From an uncultured Bacilli bacterium (GTDB taxonomy: Bacteria; Bacillota_I; Bacilli_A; RF39; UBA660), in assembly GCA_944371995.1 (NCBI GenBank), contig CALVYD010000003.1, forward strand, positions 24,619-88,618: a DNA stretch of 64,000 bases. Reading direction: 5' to 3'. Under the pieces are notes generated by a model. That model saw nothing but the letters and a program-made list of their open reading frames with translations. It was not told where the DNA came from and did not search any database. Of the stretch, positions 43,401 to 51,956 are shown piece by piece. Position 1 is the first letter of the stretch, and each line of letters begins with the position of its first letter. Position numbers and translations under genes: made by a program.

Positions 43401-44426
43401 CTATAACTTTTCTAATGCATCTTTTTGATACCATCCTAAAGGAACAGAACTTGAAACAAGATAAGGATATTTCGCATCAGGTATAATCCTAGTAATAGTA
43501 CCTTCTATACCTTTTTTAGCCCTATTACTACTACCATCAGAAGAAGCATTTCCTTGTTTTATTGTTTTTACTTTAGTTCCAATAGTAAAATCATTAACAA
43601 TAGATGACAATATTAAATCATTAGAAAGCCATCCTGTACCATTATTAATTAAATAAGGAGCAGGTCTTCCTGTAATTACTCTAGTAATTGTTCCACTATG
43701 AATAAGAGAAGAAACCCTACCTTGTGCATAACTATTTCTATATAAATAATCAAATGAAACAACATCTCCTACTTCATAATAACTTTCTGGTGTTGGTGTA
43801 GGTTCAGGAACTATTTCTTCCTGATTAGGATTTGCGTATTTATTCCAGACTTCTTTAGTTCCATAAAAATAATCCAAATCTAAATTTCCAGAATACCCGT
43901 TAAGATAACCCTTCGATGTATATTGCCATAAAATATAAAAAGGCCAGTATTTATTAGTAGGAGGAGTTCCAGGTGCCCCAGTATTAGCACCATAACTTGC
44001 TATCCAGAGACCAAAATCACCATTAACAACTCTACTCCAATCATAATTATCAGCAGGATAAACACTCATATAAATAATTGGTCTAACTCCAGTCTTTTCA
44101 TAAACTGTTTTCAAAAAGTTATAAGCCCAGTTAATATTACTAACATCTACTTCCCAATCCAAAACAAGAATAGCGCGTTTAATATAACTATTTGCTTTTG
44201 ATACAAACCAAGTAGCTTCATCTTCTGCCGTATTACCTAAATCTGGTCTTGCATAATGATAAAGACCTATTTTCTTATTACTATTAATTGCTTGTTCTAA
44301 ATACTCTATATAATTAGAATCACTATAACCAACTCCTTCTGTTGCTTTTACAATGACAAAATCTATCTCTAATGCTTCAATATTGATACCTGCTTGATAT
44401 CTAGAAATATCAATTCCTTTTAACAT
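43401..44426 (-). CDS. GH25 lysozyme with C-terminal SH3-like repeats
   Basis: A 341-residue muramidase. The GH25 domain (about 1-195) starts LKGIDISRYQAGIN with the first catalytic Asp and has VIVKATEGVGY, LYHYARPD and LVLDWEVD with the second Asp/Glu pair. A Pro/Thr linker (EEIVPEPTPTPESYY) leads to two related 60-residue segments beginning YEVGDVVSFDYLY and FTIGTKVKTIKQG, each ending in GWL or GWY, likely SH3-like wall-binding modules. No signal peptide is present, as in phage endolysins. AGGAGGTGAG precedes the ATG at 44426; the longer frame lacks such a site. Confidence 0.88.
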   Translation of the reverse strand: MLKGIDISRYQAGINIEALEIDFVIVKATEGVGYSDSNYIEYLEQAINSNKKIGLYHYARPDLGNTAEDEATWFVSKANSYIKRAILVLDWEVDVSNINWAYNFLKTVYEKTGVRPIIYMSVYPADNYDWSRVVNGDFGLWIASYGANTGAPGTPPTNKYWPFYILWQYTSKGYLNGYSGNLDLDYFYGTKEVWNKYANPNQEEIVPEPTPTPESYYEVGDVVSFDYLYRNSYAQGRVSSLIHSGTITRVITGRPAPYLINNGTGWLSNDLILSSIVNDFTIGTKVKTIKQGNASSDGSSNRAKKGIEGTITRIIPDAKYPYLVSSSVPLGWYQKDALEKL

Positions 44427-44609
44427 TTTCTCACCTCCTATCATATTATATAAACAAGACAAAATTTGAATCATTTGATGTACCTATAATTGATATCGCT
44501 ATCTTATTTTTATTTATAAGGAATCTGCTTCTAAAAATGTAAATTTGAAACCTTGATAAAAAATAGTTGATGTGCGAATAAATGTATTATATAGTGTTCC
44601 TATCAAGGA

Positions 44610-44855
44610 AAGAATATTATATATAGAGCTTATCAGTTTTGTATGTATCCTACAACTAATCAAGTAGTGTTAATTCAAAAAACATTTGGTTGTACTAGAA
44701 TTGTTTATAATCATTATTTAGAAAAGCAAAAACTACTTTATGAAGAAAGAAAAGAGACTTTATCTTGTTTTGATAGGATAAAAGATTTAAAAAACTTGCA
44801 AGTAGAACATCCTTATTTAGAAAGATTGAAGAAGTATATGATGGAATTAAAGTAG
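44610..44855 (+). pseudogene. tnpB: tnpB (IS200/IS605 OrfB) remnant with a large internal deletion
   Basis: The frame carries the TnpB N-terminus (Y-R-A-Y-Q-F-C-M-Y-P-T-T-N-Q, then FGCTRIVYNHYL) up to about codon 60 and then joins directly to LKKYMMELK and stop, the last residues of TnpB as seen at the right end of the window. Thus some 300 codons including the whole RuvC nuclease are missing. The likely original start codon is ATT here, and the R of YQFRMYP is now Cys. tnpA is not present. Function as a nuclease is impossible. Confidence 0.8.
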
Positions 44856-45003
44856 AAAAAGAAAGAAACAAAAGCAAAACAAACTACGGTAGCGACTATC
44901 GGATGTTAAGCCTGTGGAAAAGTAAGTTTATTTAGTCTGTGAAACAGGAAACTTGGAAGGTGACGACCAAGGAAAATTAAGTTTACTTAATCATTTTGTT
45001 CTA
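44856..45003 (+). ncRNA. TnpB omega-RNA/right-end segment, copy 1
   Basis: Directly after the tnpB remnant lies a segment almost identical to the one beyond the second tnpB (63798-63927 on the other strand): shared blocks include ACTACGGTAGCGACTATCGG, ATGTTAAGCCTGTGGA and ACTTGGAAGGTGACGACCAAGG. In IS200/IS605 elements this end encodes the guide (omega) RNA that TnpB binds. CTTGG...CCAAG can form a hairpin. The position of the guide boundary is not determined. The segment stops just before the GtrII gene. Confidence 0.6.
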
Positions 45004-45032
45004 ACCTATGATAAAATGAAATTGGTGATATT

Positions 45033-46550
45033 ATGAAAAAAATAAAAGAATTAATAAAAGAATACAAACTAATAATTATTTTTAGTATCCTTGCCTGTAC
45101 TATATTACATCTTCCATTATTTACAAAAACACTATTAACAGGTGATGTATTACTAAATACCAATTATTATTCTGGATATGCCTGGGAAATTTCTCTAGGT
45201 AGATTTGGACTATATTTTTATGGATTATTAAAAGGATTTATTATAGTACCAGAACTAGAAATCATACTTAGTATATTCTTTATAACCGGTAGTATTATTT
45301 TAATTTTAGATTTATTGGAAATAAAAAAGAAATATTTACAAATACTTAGTTGTCTACTAATTATTCTATCTCCTATCATCTCCTGCACTCTTCTTTTCCA
45401 TTATTGTTCTCTTCCCTATAGTCTAGCATTTTTTGCTACTACATTAGCAATCTATCTTTTAATAAATGGTAAAAACAAATTATGTAAATACTTCCTACCT
45501 TGTATTTTAACAACATTAGCACTCAGTATGTATCAAGCCTATCTTGCTATCGGCCTTACTTTATTATTACTATACTGGATGATACAAATTATAAAAAAGA
45601 AGTTTGACTGGAAAAAATTCTTTATTTCTTTTCTTATTATCTTACTAGGAACAGTTTTCTACTATATATTAATGAAACTATCGTTACTAATAACTCATGT
45701 AGAACTAAGTACTTATAAAGGAGCAAATACAGTAGGAATAAAATCGCTACTAGAAATACCTGAAGGCTTACTTCATTCCTATCAAACATTTTATGACTTC
45801 TACTTTACCGATAGCATTGTAAATACTACTAATATTGGTATGAACTATCTAAATTTTATTTTTCTATTATTACTAATAACCGCATCTATCGTCCTTATTC
45901 TTAGAAAAAAAATATCTATAAAATATTCTTTATTATTCTATCTATTCTTATTTTTACTACCAATTACTATGAATGTAATTACTATTATTATTCCAGATAC
46001 TAATATGCAAATATTACAAGGAACAGCCTATCTCTTATTATTTTTCTTTCTTTGTTACTTAATTAACAATAACAAAGTATTACAAGTTATAAGTGTTCTT
46101 ATATTTATCTTTATGATTCGTGGATATTATATTCAAGATAATGCTACTTATAAAGTATTAGAACAGACTTATCATAAAACATATACTATTGCGAGTGATA
46201 TAAGAGAAAAAATAATAGAAATTGACTATAATAAACCCGTAATGATTTCTGGTGATATTAGTAAAAATAAATATTATATACAAAGTGGAAACACAGAACT
46301 TAATCAGCTATCTAATCTTACTTATGGTTACGTCTCTAATTATCCTCTATTTTGGAGCGAGTTTACCAATATGAAAAATGGTTGGAGTCGTTTTATGGAA
46401 CAATATCTAGGTTTTCCAATCACATTTGTTGATTTAGATACTTATCAAAAAATATTAGAAACAAAAGAATATAAAGACATGAAAATATATCCTGATAAAG
46501 ATAGTATCCAAGAAATAGATGATGTAATTGTTGTTAAACTTTCAAACTAA
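45033..46550 (+). CDS. GtrII-like membrane glucosyltransferase
   Basis: A 505-residue protein with about 10-12 membrane helices and the pattern NYYSGYAWEISLGRFGLYFYG early on, as in glucosyltransferase (Gtr) domain proteins of the Shigella GtrII family. Such GT-C enzymes transfer glucose from undecaprenyl phosphate to a surface polymer outside the membrane. The last 100 residues are an extracellular soluble part. The usual GtrA/GtrB partners are not adjacent. A terminator follows the stop. Its promoter probably lies within the right end of the tnpB remnant. Confidence 0.8.
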   Translation: MKKIKELIKEYKLIIIFSILACTILHLPLFTKTLLTGDVLLNTNYYSGYAWEISLGRFGLYFYGLLKGFIIVPELEIILSIFFITGSIILILDLLEIKKKYLQILSCLLIILSPIISCTLLFHYCSLPYSLAFFATTLAIYLLINGKNKLCKYFLPCILTTLALSMYQAYLAIGLTLLLLYWMIQIIKKKFDWKKFFISFLIILLGTVFYYILMKLSLLITHVELSTYKGANTVGIKSLLEIPEGLLHSYQTFYDFYFTDSIVNTTNIGMNYLNFIFLLLLITASIVLILRKKISIKYSLLFYLFLFLLPITMNVITIIIPDTNMQILQGTAYLLLFFFLCYLINNNKVLQVISVLIFIFMIRGYYIQDNATYKVLEQTYHKTYTIASDIREKIIEIDYNKPVMISGDISKNKYYIQSGNTELNQLSNLTYGYVSNYPLFWSEFTNMKNGWSRFMEQYLGFPITFVDLDTYQKILETKEYKDMKIYPDKDSIQEIDDVIVVKLSN

Positions 46551-46574
46551 AAACTGAGAAATCCTCAGTTTTTT
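46549..46574 (+). terminator. Terminator of the GtrII gene
   Basis: AAAACTGAG and CTCAGTTTT pair around a short loop and run into TTTTTT, starting at the stop codon of the gene. Confidence 0.85.
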
Positions 46575-46698
46575 GGTTCTATAATAAATAATTTAGTTAG
46601 TAAAATTGCTGACACTATTTTGGTCTATCAAAGAGAGTTATTTCAGAAACTTATGATACAATGTAATTGTCTATAAAACATCAAAAGGAACTGATTAA

Positions 46699-46731
46699 AT
46701 GACTCATACTGACTATACTAAAAAATATTAA
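46699..46731 (+). pseudogene. Possible IS30-type transposase start remnant
   Basis: ATG preceded by AAAAGGAAC begins M-T-H-T-D-Y-T-K-K-Y and then meets TAA. The N-terminus resembles that of IS30-family transposases. No further transposase homology is visible. The gene-free stretch 46575-46841 otherwise contains nothing I can support. Confidence 0.3.
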
Positions 46732-46841
46732 ACTTAAAGATTAGAAATATTTTTTTAATATTTTAGCGTTTCATTCTTTTTGTTTTACCATTATTCATTT
46801 TGATTAATAATAATTATTTTAGATTCGATTCCCCCTTTTTA

Positions 46842-47820
46842 TCATTTATCAATTTCTTCTACTTCTTTATTTAACATTTCTAAATAATCTTGTTCAGCAA
46901 TAGTTAAGTGTTTTTGCATATATTTATCAAATTCTCTATGCGCTTTTTCTAAAGCTTCTTTATGTGATATGGTACCTGTTCCTTTCAATATATCTTTTCT
47001 AGTCATTTTTAGAAATGAATCTAATTCATTTATCCAATCTTTCATAGTCATTGGATTCCTATCTAAAGCATTAATCTCTGCTACATCTAAATAAGCAGAA
47101 ACCATCCTGTTTAAAGTATTAAGTTCTTCCTCTGTTAGATAATTTTTAGCGATTTCAGTTTCACTCTTTGTTGGACAATTGCCTTTAAAATTAGTAAGGC
47201 CTAAATTATTTTTTTTCGAATCAACTCTATAAAATATGATTTCAGCAGCAGTTTGTCCATGTGTAGCATAATGCATCTTATTCTGCACAGTTTTAAAAAA
47301 TTCTATTGATAATTTATTTTTAGGATCATAGTCAATTGAAGTTGCATTAAATATCTAATACCTTTCTCCAGAATATCTTTTCTGAAGATCTAATATCACG
47401 AATTCTAGCAAGCAATTCCTCAAAGTATGGACTTCCACCATTATTTTTTATTCTTTCATCGTCTAAGACAAACCCTTTAACCATATAATCTTTTAAAACT
47501 TTCGTTGCCCATATTCTAAATTCAGTTGCTTTTTTAGAATTTATTCTATACCCTACAGCAATAATAGCATCTAAATTATAGTGTAAAACATTATATTTTT
47601 TACCATCACTGGCAGTTGTTAAGAATTTCTTAACAACTGAATCTTTTTCTAATTCACCTTCCTCAAAGATATTTTTTAAATGCATAGAAATATTATTTTT
47701 AGTGGTATCATAAAGATTAGCCATTACATCTTGACTCATCCATATATCTTCATTTTGAATATTAACATCAACTTTTACATTACCATCTTTTGATATATAT
47801 ATAATCATATTATTTTTCAT
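46842..47820 (-). pseudogene. RhuM family protein gene, frameshifted
   Basis: Two frames make up one RhuM-like protein. The first (start 47820, after AAAGGAG) has IWMSQDVMANLYDTTKNNISMHLKNIF and NLDAIIAVGYRINSKKATEFRIWA, the N-terminal DNA-binding-like part; it ends prematurely at 47347 after WRKVLDI. One extra base there (ATATTTAATGCA where ATTTATGCA is expected) shifts the frame; correcting it continues YATSIDYDPKNKL and joins the second frame (QNKMHYATHGQTAAEII to the end at 46842). RhuM proteins occur in pathogenicity islands and accessory loci; molecular role unclear. Confidence 0.82.
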
Positions 47821-48012
47821 AGCTAATCTCCTTTCAAAGTTTCTCAATATAATTATACCAAAAAAGCCGAGTTTTTTCTCAACTTTAGTACTTATTTTAA
47901 AGAATTTATATATTCTTTCATCCCTCTTACATATATCAATATTTTTTATATTATCACTAATAGACCTGTTTTTTGAATTGACATAAAGGCATGTTTTGAA
48001 TCACTAATCCTA

Positions 48013-48183
48013 CTAATTCATTTTAACAATATCAAAATTATTAAATTTACTATCTCTATATAAGCTACTATCCGTAATTCTAGCCTTCTTAATTGAGACT
48101 TGTCTAATTACACATGGCAAACAGTATCCACAATATTTAGTAGTTTTTTCTCCATGCATTCTACCACTATCAGGGTATAAACA
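48013..48183 (-). pseudogene. C-terminal remnant of a QueC-like (QatC-like) protein
   Basis: A 56-codon fragment ending at 48013 reads CLYPDSGRMHGEKTTKY-CGYCLPCVIRQVSIKKA and on. The C-P-x-S-G-R ... C-G-x-C-x-P-C-x-I-R pattern is a zinc-ribbon end of QueC-like 7-cyano-7-deazaguanine synthases, especially the type found in Qat anti-phage systems. No ATP-binding N-terminal part exists upstream, so it is a decayed leftover. Assignment rests on pattern only. Confidence 0.42.
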
Positions 48184-48226
48184 TTACGTTGTATTAGAAA
48201 TATTTTCATCTAAAAAATTGATATTT

Positions 48227-48406
48227 TTACGATTCTCTATCATTTTTTCTTTTGTATAGAATTGATACAGATTTTTTTAATTTAATTTCTAACTGTAAAT
48301 TATCTAATAATTGTTGCAACAGCTTTAGATAATATGGAGGAGTAGTTCTAGTACTACTTATTTCTATTCTAGATAGTGTACTTGGAATATTTAAAAATAT
48401 AATTCT
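48227..48406 (-). pseudogene. Remnant of an XRE-type regulator
   Basis: A 60-codon open fragment contains NIPSTLSRIEISSTRTTPP followed by YYLKLLQQLLDNLQLEIKLKK, the recognition helix and C-terminal part of an XRE helix-turn-helix protein. It has no start codon and an in-frame stop just before it. With the QueC-like and RhuM fragments it makes 47.8-48.4 kb a decayed accessory region; other sequence in 47848-48491 holds no supportable gene. Confidence 0.4.
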
Positions 48407-48419
48407 TTACACTAATAAA

Positions 48420-48470
48420 AATAGTATCCAATAAATAGATGATGTAATTGTTGTTAAATTGGCAAATTAA
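48420..48470 (+). repeat. Second copy of the 3' tail of the GtrII gene
   Basis: This segment repeats the last 17 codons of the 505-residue gene (46500-46550): the shared block ATAGATGATGTAATTGTTGT is identical and the reading ends VIVVKLAN-stop instead of VIVVKLSN-stop. The Glu codon is changed to TAA. It is followed, as in the full gene, by a hairpin. Confidence 0.75.
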
Positions 48471-48490
48471 AACTGGAAATATTTCCAGTT
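48471..48490. terminator. Palindromic terminator
   Basis: AACTGGAAAT and ATTTCCAGTT form a perfect 20-base palindrome, followed on the plus strand by a T-rich run. It ends the duplicated GtrII tail and also lies at the end of the 595-residue gene on the minus strand. Confidence 0.6.
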
Positions 48491-48491
48491 T

Positions 48492-50279
48492 CTATATTTT
48501 TTTATGACTTTCTTGGATATTTTCTACTGGATGATCTGACAGCAACATATCAGCTGCCATTGTACCTGTTGCTAATCCTAATTCTTTTTCTATAGAAAAA
48601 GGAGGAATAAATCTGGTAGATTTTTGATTAATGCTTTCTATTTTAGAATTTAGTAATATCCAAAAATCAGGATTTTCTTGAACACTTAAACCAATTGATT
48701 TTCCATAGCGCATTTTACTACCTCTTATACTTCCAGCAGAAGAACCGAAGAAATCAAAGGTTTTATCATTGGAATTAATAATCAAGTTAGATATAAATTG
48801 AAAATCATTTTGAACATTTTCACCTACATAACAAGTCAATATAGGATGAATACCGTCTTGGGATGCACAATTTCTCATTAACGTCAAATCCTCTCGATAC
48901 TCTTGAGATACATAACTCATATAAGTAGGTTTATTTAATGCCAAAAGTCTAATATTTTCTACATCGTTTATAATTTTACTATCAAATAATCCTATCCAAC
49001 CATTTAAATATGAACCTGTCCCAAACTTATCGGTAATTATTGCTTTATATACTGCATCATCTTTCAATATCCTTTTTACTTTCTCTACTTCTTCAACACC
49101 ATGCTTACTTACCCATTCTTCTTGACCATTCTCATCTCTTCTTACTGCAATTTTAGAATGAGCTAAGCTCATTAGTTTTTCATGTAAACTTTCATCACTT
49201 ATATTTTCTGTTTCCTCTAACGTTTCTACTACTTGAGGAGAATTAATTTTCTTTATAACCTCACTATATTTAGGCAATTCTATAAACATTGCATCATCTA
49301 CATTAATTACCTCAGATGTCTGGCAATCTGTATTACTATTTATATCAAAACAGAGCCCTAATGCATGTTTAATATCATCCCTATAGTAGGGTTCTGTTAA
49401 CAATTGATTGGTCCAATATTCAAAATCATCACTTGCTGAATCGTCGGGAATAATTGCTAACATTGGATTATTATTGGCATATATTTTCCAACTACGATCA
49501 AAAAAAGAGAAAACTGTATCCTTATCTTGTCTAGTAAATTTTTTATTACTCATTAATATTTCTAAATTATTTTTTGCTGCTGTATAATCTCCTTCTAGAA
49601 AAGCTGAACGACTATATTCTATATTAAAATTATTAAACGGAAACCCTTGGCCTGTAAACTGCGAAAACCATTCAGGAGAATTTTCTGCATAGTAATAAGC
49701 AACAGATGGATTATTTGAATAATATACTTTTCCAATACAATTTAATTGATGCCAACCAAATATCATACTGACACCATAAGATTCAAAAATCTGATTAATA
49801 TGATTAATTTCATCATCTTTCGTTATTTTAAATTTTGAATCAAGACCATGCTCTTTTATACTTTCATAAGATGCCGAATTAAATGCGTGAAATTTATTTT
49901 TCCTATTAGCAATATGACTAACCATATATTGATATAGTTTGATTTTTTTATCATCATCTGTTAGACTTTCTTTTGTCATATTGTTCTTAGCTAAAATCGT
50001 ACCCAAATATAACTCATTTATATATCCATCTAATTTAGAATTACTAAACACAGAAGAAATATTTTCTTTTGACATAAAGTCCGTTATTTTACCAACAAAT
50101 GAAGATACTTCATTCATAATTGATTTATCTCTATTATCAAACATTATAAAATATTGTACCGCTTTACCTACGATATATTCTATTAGTCTAATATTTTGAT
50201 TAACACTTTGATTTTTTAAAATAGTCTTTAATGGTCTTAATTCATTTATAAAACTATCAGAATTAAAATAGTTATTCAT
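48492..50279 (-). CDS. Large hypothetical protein, possibly ADP-ribosyltransferase-like N-terminal part
   Basis: A 595-residue soluble protein. Around residues 128-150 FHAFNSASYESIKEHGLD and, about 55 residues later, GKVYYSNNPSVAYYYAENS resemble the His-x and Tyr/Ala landmarks of ADP-ribosyltransferase-like folds, where a His and a Tyr hold NAD; the catalytic Glu is not identified. At about 470-500 DGIHPILTCYVGENV recalls segments of the 983- and 812-residue proteins in this window. GGGTGAG precedes the ATG. It lies alone beside the decayed accessory region. Family unknown to me. Confidence 0.6.
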   Translation of the reverse strand: MNNYFNSDSFINELRPLKTILKNQSVNQNIRLIEYIVGKAVQYFIMFDNRDKSIMNEVSSFVGKITDFMSKENISSVFSNSKLDGYINELYLGTILAKNNMTKESLTDDDKKIKLYQYMVSHIANRKNKFHAFNSASYESIKEHGLDSKFKITKDDEINHINQIFESYGVSMIFGWHQLNCIGKVYYSNNPSVAYYYAENSPEWFSQFTGQGFPFNNFNIEYSRSAFLEGDYTAAKNNLEILMSNKKFTRQDKDTVFSFFDRSWKIYANNNPMLAIIPDDSASDDFEYWTNQLLTEPYYRDDIKHALGLCFDINSNTDCQTSEVINVDDAMFIELPKYSEVIKKINSPQVVETLEETENISDESLHEKLMSLAHSKIAVRRDENGQEEWVSKHGVEEVEKVKRILKDDAVYKAIITDKFGTGSYLNGWIGLFDSKIINDVENIRLLALNKPTYMSYVSQEYREDLTLMRNCASQDGIHPILTCYVGENVQNDFQFISNLIINSNDKTFDFFGSSAGSIRGSKMRYGKSIGLSVQENPDFWILLNSKIESINQKSTRFIPPFSIEKELGLATGTMAADMLLSDHPVENIQESHKKI

Positions 50280-50315
50280 ACTTATTTCTCACCCTTCATT
50301 TTATTTTTTACTTTA

Positions 50316-50714
50316 TTACATTAAATCTCTTTTAATCAATTCTGGAATAACATAATCTCCTAGAATACTACCTACTTTTATTCCTAACTCTTTATAATTT
50401 CTATCAATCCAGAGAGCTTCTTTTATTTCATTATTACACTGTATTTCTCCTTCTATTTTTACAAGATAAGTAATAACTTGTAATTGTTTATTAGAAAAAA
50501 CAGCAATATCTTGATAAGTACCAAGATATTCTGTATCTATCAGTCTAACACTTAACTCTTCCATTAATTCGCGTTGTAATGTCTCAAAATCAGACTCACT
50601 GCCTTCCCTTTTACCACCAGGAATAATACATTCTTCTCTACCATTATTTTTTCTTTGAACTAATATTTTCTTATCTTTTAAAATAACTCCTCCAACTTTA
50701 TCTATCATATCCAC
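50316..50714 (-). CDS. Nudix hydrolase
   Basis: A 132-residue Nudix-fold pyrophosphohydrolase. The Nudix box is visible as GGKREGSESDFETLQRELMEEL, with the core R-E-L-x-E-E-L metal-binding helix, after VQRKNNGREECIIPGG. Members hydrolyse nucleoside diphosphates linked to another moiety; substrate unknown. Last gene of an Ogt/144-residue protein/Tim44-like/Nudix cluster, two bases after the Tim44-like gene. Confidence 0.9.
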   Translation of the reverse strand: MDMIDKVGGVILKDKKILVQRKNNGREECIIPGGKREGSESDFETLQRELMEELSVRLIDTEYLGTYQDIAVFSNKQLQVITYLVKIEGEIQCNNEIKEALWIDRNYKELGIKVGSILGDYVIPELIKRDLM

Positions 50715-50716
50715 CT

Positions 50717-51529
50717 CTATTGAAACGTAATTTTATTTGCTTCTTCTTGTTGCAATATTTTTGATAGTACCCAGCGATTATCTTTAGTTCTAGTAAACTT
50801 CCAAAACTCTACAAAAGAAGTAGCCTTCATACTTCCACCTACTTTTTCTAAAGTTTCTGTATCAATCATATAATCAATCATTTTTCCTTTGATATAAAAC
50901 CAAATTAAATCTTTTTTATCATCTTCATCATCATGAACAGAAATTGGTTTTACATTAACTAGTCTAATTTTTTCTAATACATTTTTTCGTTTCTTTACTT
51001 CCATCCATTCTAGCTTGCTTTGGAAATTTTCATATAACTCTTTAGTCATATAACCTTTCGCATTTTTCATATCACCTTCTGCCCAGGCTTCTTGAATAGT
51101 ATAATAACTATCAATTACTTGTCTTTCAATATTTTTATAATTCCAAGTAATATCTTTATCATCTAACATACGCATATATCGTTTACTATTAAAAGAAGAA
51201 CGTAATACTTTAAAATACAAAACAATAGTTCCAATACAAAGTAAAATAACCATTAAAATTGCACTTAAGATATTAGATATTACTCCACCTGTTCCATAGC
51301 TTCTAGCACCAGAAGTATGATGCCCACTGCTAGATCCAGAGCTAGAAGAGCCAGTTGAACTTCCTCCTCCACCAGCACGAAGAGTTATTGTCTGATAATC
51401 TTCTATATTCTCAGCATTTACTACCCTAGGAGAAATAAACACAGCAAGAGATATTATAATTAATATCATTAATACTATTTTACATGTATTGCTTAAAAAG
51501 ATAGATTCTATATATTTCATATTTCTCAT
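50717..51529 (-). CDS. Tim44-like domain membrane protein
   Basis: A 270-residue protein. A signal/anchor helix (about 9-35), a Gly/Ser/His-rich extracytoplasmic stretch (about 52-78), a second membrane helix (about 84-107) and a C-terminal cytosolic Tim44-like domain (about 125-265): VIDSYYTIQEAWAEGDMKNAKGYMTKELYENF and WKFTRTKDNRWVLSKI. Such domains are thought to bind other proteins at membranes. Bacterial function is unknown. It overlaps no neighbour and is separated by 7 bases from the preceding gene. Confidence 0.75.
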   Translation of the reverse strand: MRNMKYIESIFLSNTCKIVLMILIIISLAVFISPRVVNAENIEDYQTITLRAGGGGSSTGSSSSGSSSGHHTSGARSYGTGGVISNILSAILMVILLCIGTIVLYFKVLRSSFNSKRYMRMLDDKDITWNYKNIERQVIDSYYTIQEAWAEGDMKNAKGYMTKELYENFQSKLEWMEVKKRKNVLEKIRLVNVKPISVHDDEDDKKDLIWFYIKGKMIDYMIDTETLEKVGGSMKATSFVEFWKFTRTKDNRWVLSKILQQEEANKITFQ

Positions 51530-51536
51530 TCCTTTA

Positions 51537-51956
51537 TTAATTCATTAAAAACATACTTTGAAATTCTTCTATAGTATATGTCTTTTTATCATTTGGTAAT
51601 GTTACATAAGAGTAAGCATTGTTTTTTTCTGCTACCGTAAAGACATCATCCGTCCACATCACTTCACCTTTACCAGTGATTTTAATAATCCAATTACTAC
51701 TACCATAAAACTCTGTTGTATTTTCTGTATTTATATATTTAAAACCAGAGTTTATATGACCATTATTCTCTTTATATATATAAGTAGAATATGTTTTCTC
51801 ACCACTTCCACCATGAAATACTGCTATATAATTATCTGGTATAACATCACTTTTCTTAGACAAAACAGAAAACATAACAGGAAGAACCGCCAGGATAAGT
51901 ATCGCTACAGAAATAATAATCTTAATTTTATTTTTCTTTAATTCTTTATTTACCAT
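51537..51956 (-). CDS. Hypothetical exported/anchored protein
   Basis: About 139 residues. One N-terminal membrane helix (about 10-32, IIISVAILILAVLPVMFSVL) is followed by an extracytoplasmic domain with YIAVFHGGSGEKTYSTYIYKE and FEYGSSNWIIKI-like strand patterns, so probably a small anchored beta domain. GGAGGAAAT precedes the ATG at 51956, which overlaps the end of ogt by 11 bases. I do not recognise the family. Confidence 0.7.
   Translation of the reverse strand: MVNKELKKNKIKIIISVAILILAVLPVMFSVLSKKSDVIPDNYIAVFHGGSGEKTYSTYIYKENNGHINSGFKYINTENTTEFYGSSNWIIKITGKGEVMWTDDVFTVAEKNNAYSYVTLPNDKKTYTIEEFQSMFLMN

Noticed and set aside
46824..46840. T-arm-like sequence GATTCGATTCCCC, possible tRNA or tmRNA end
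   Set aside because: No acceptor, anticodon or D-arm could be folded around it on either strand.
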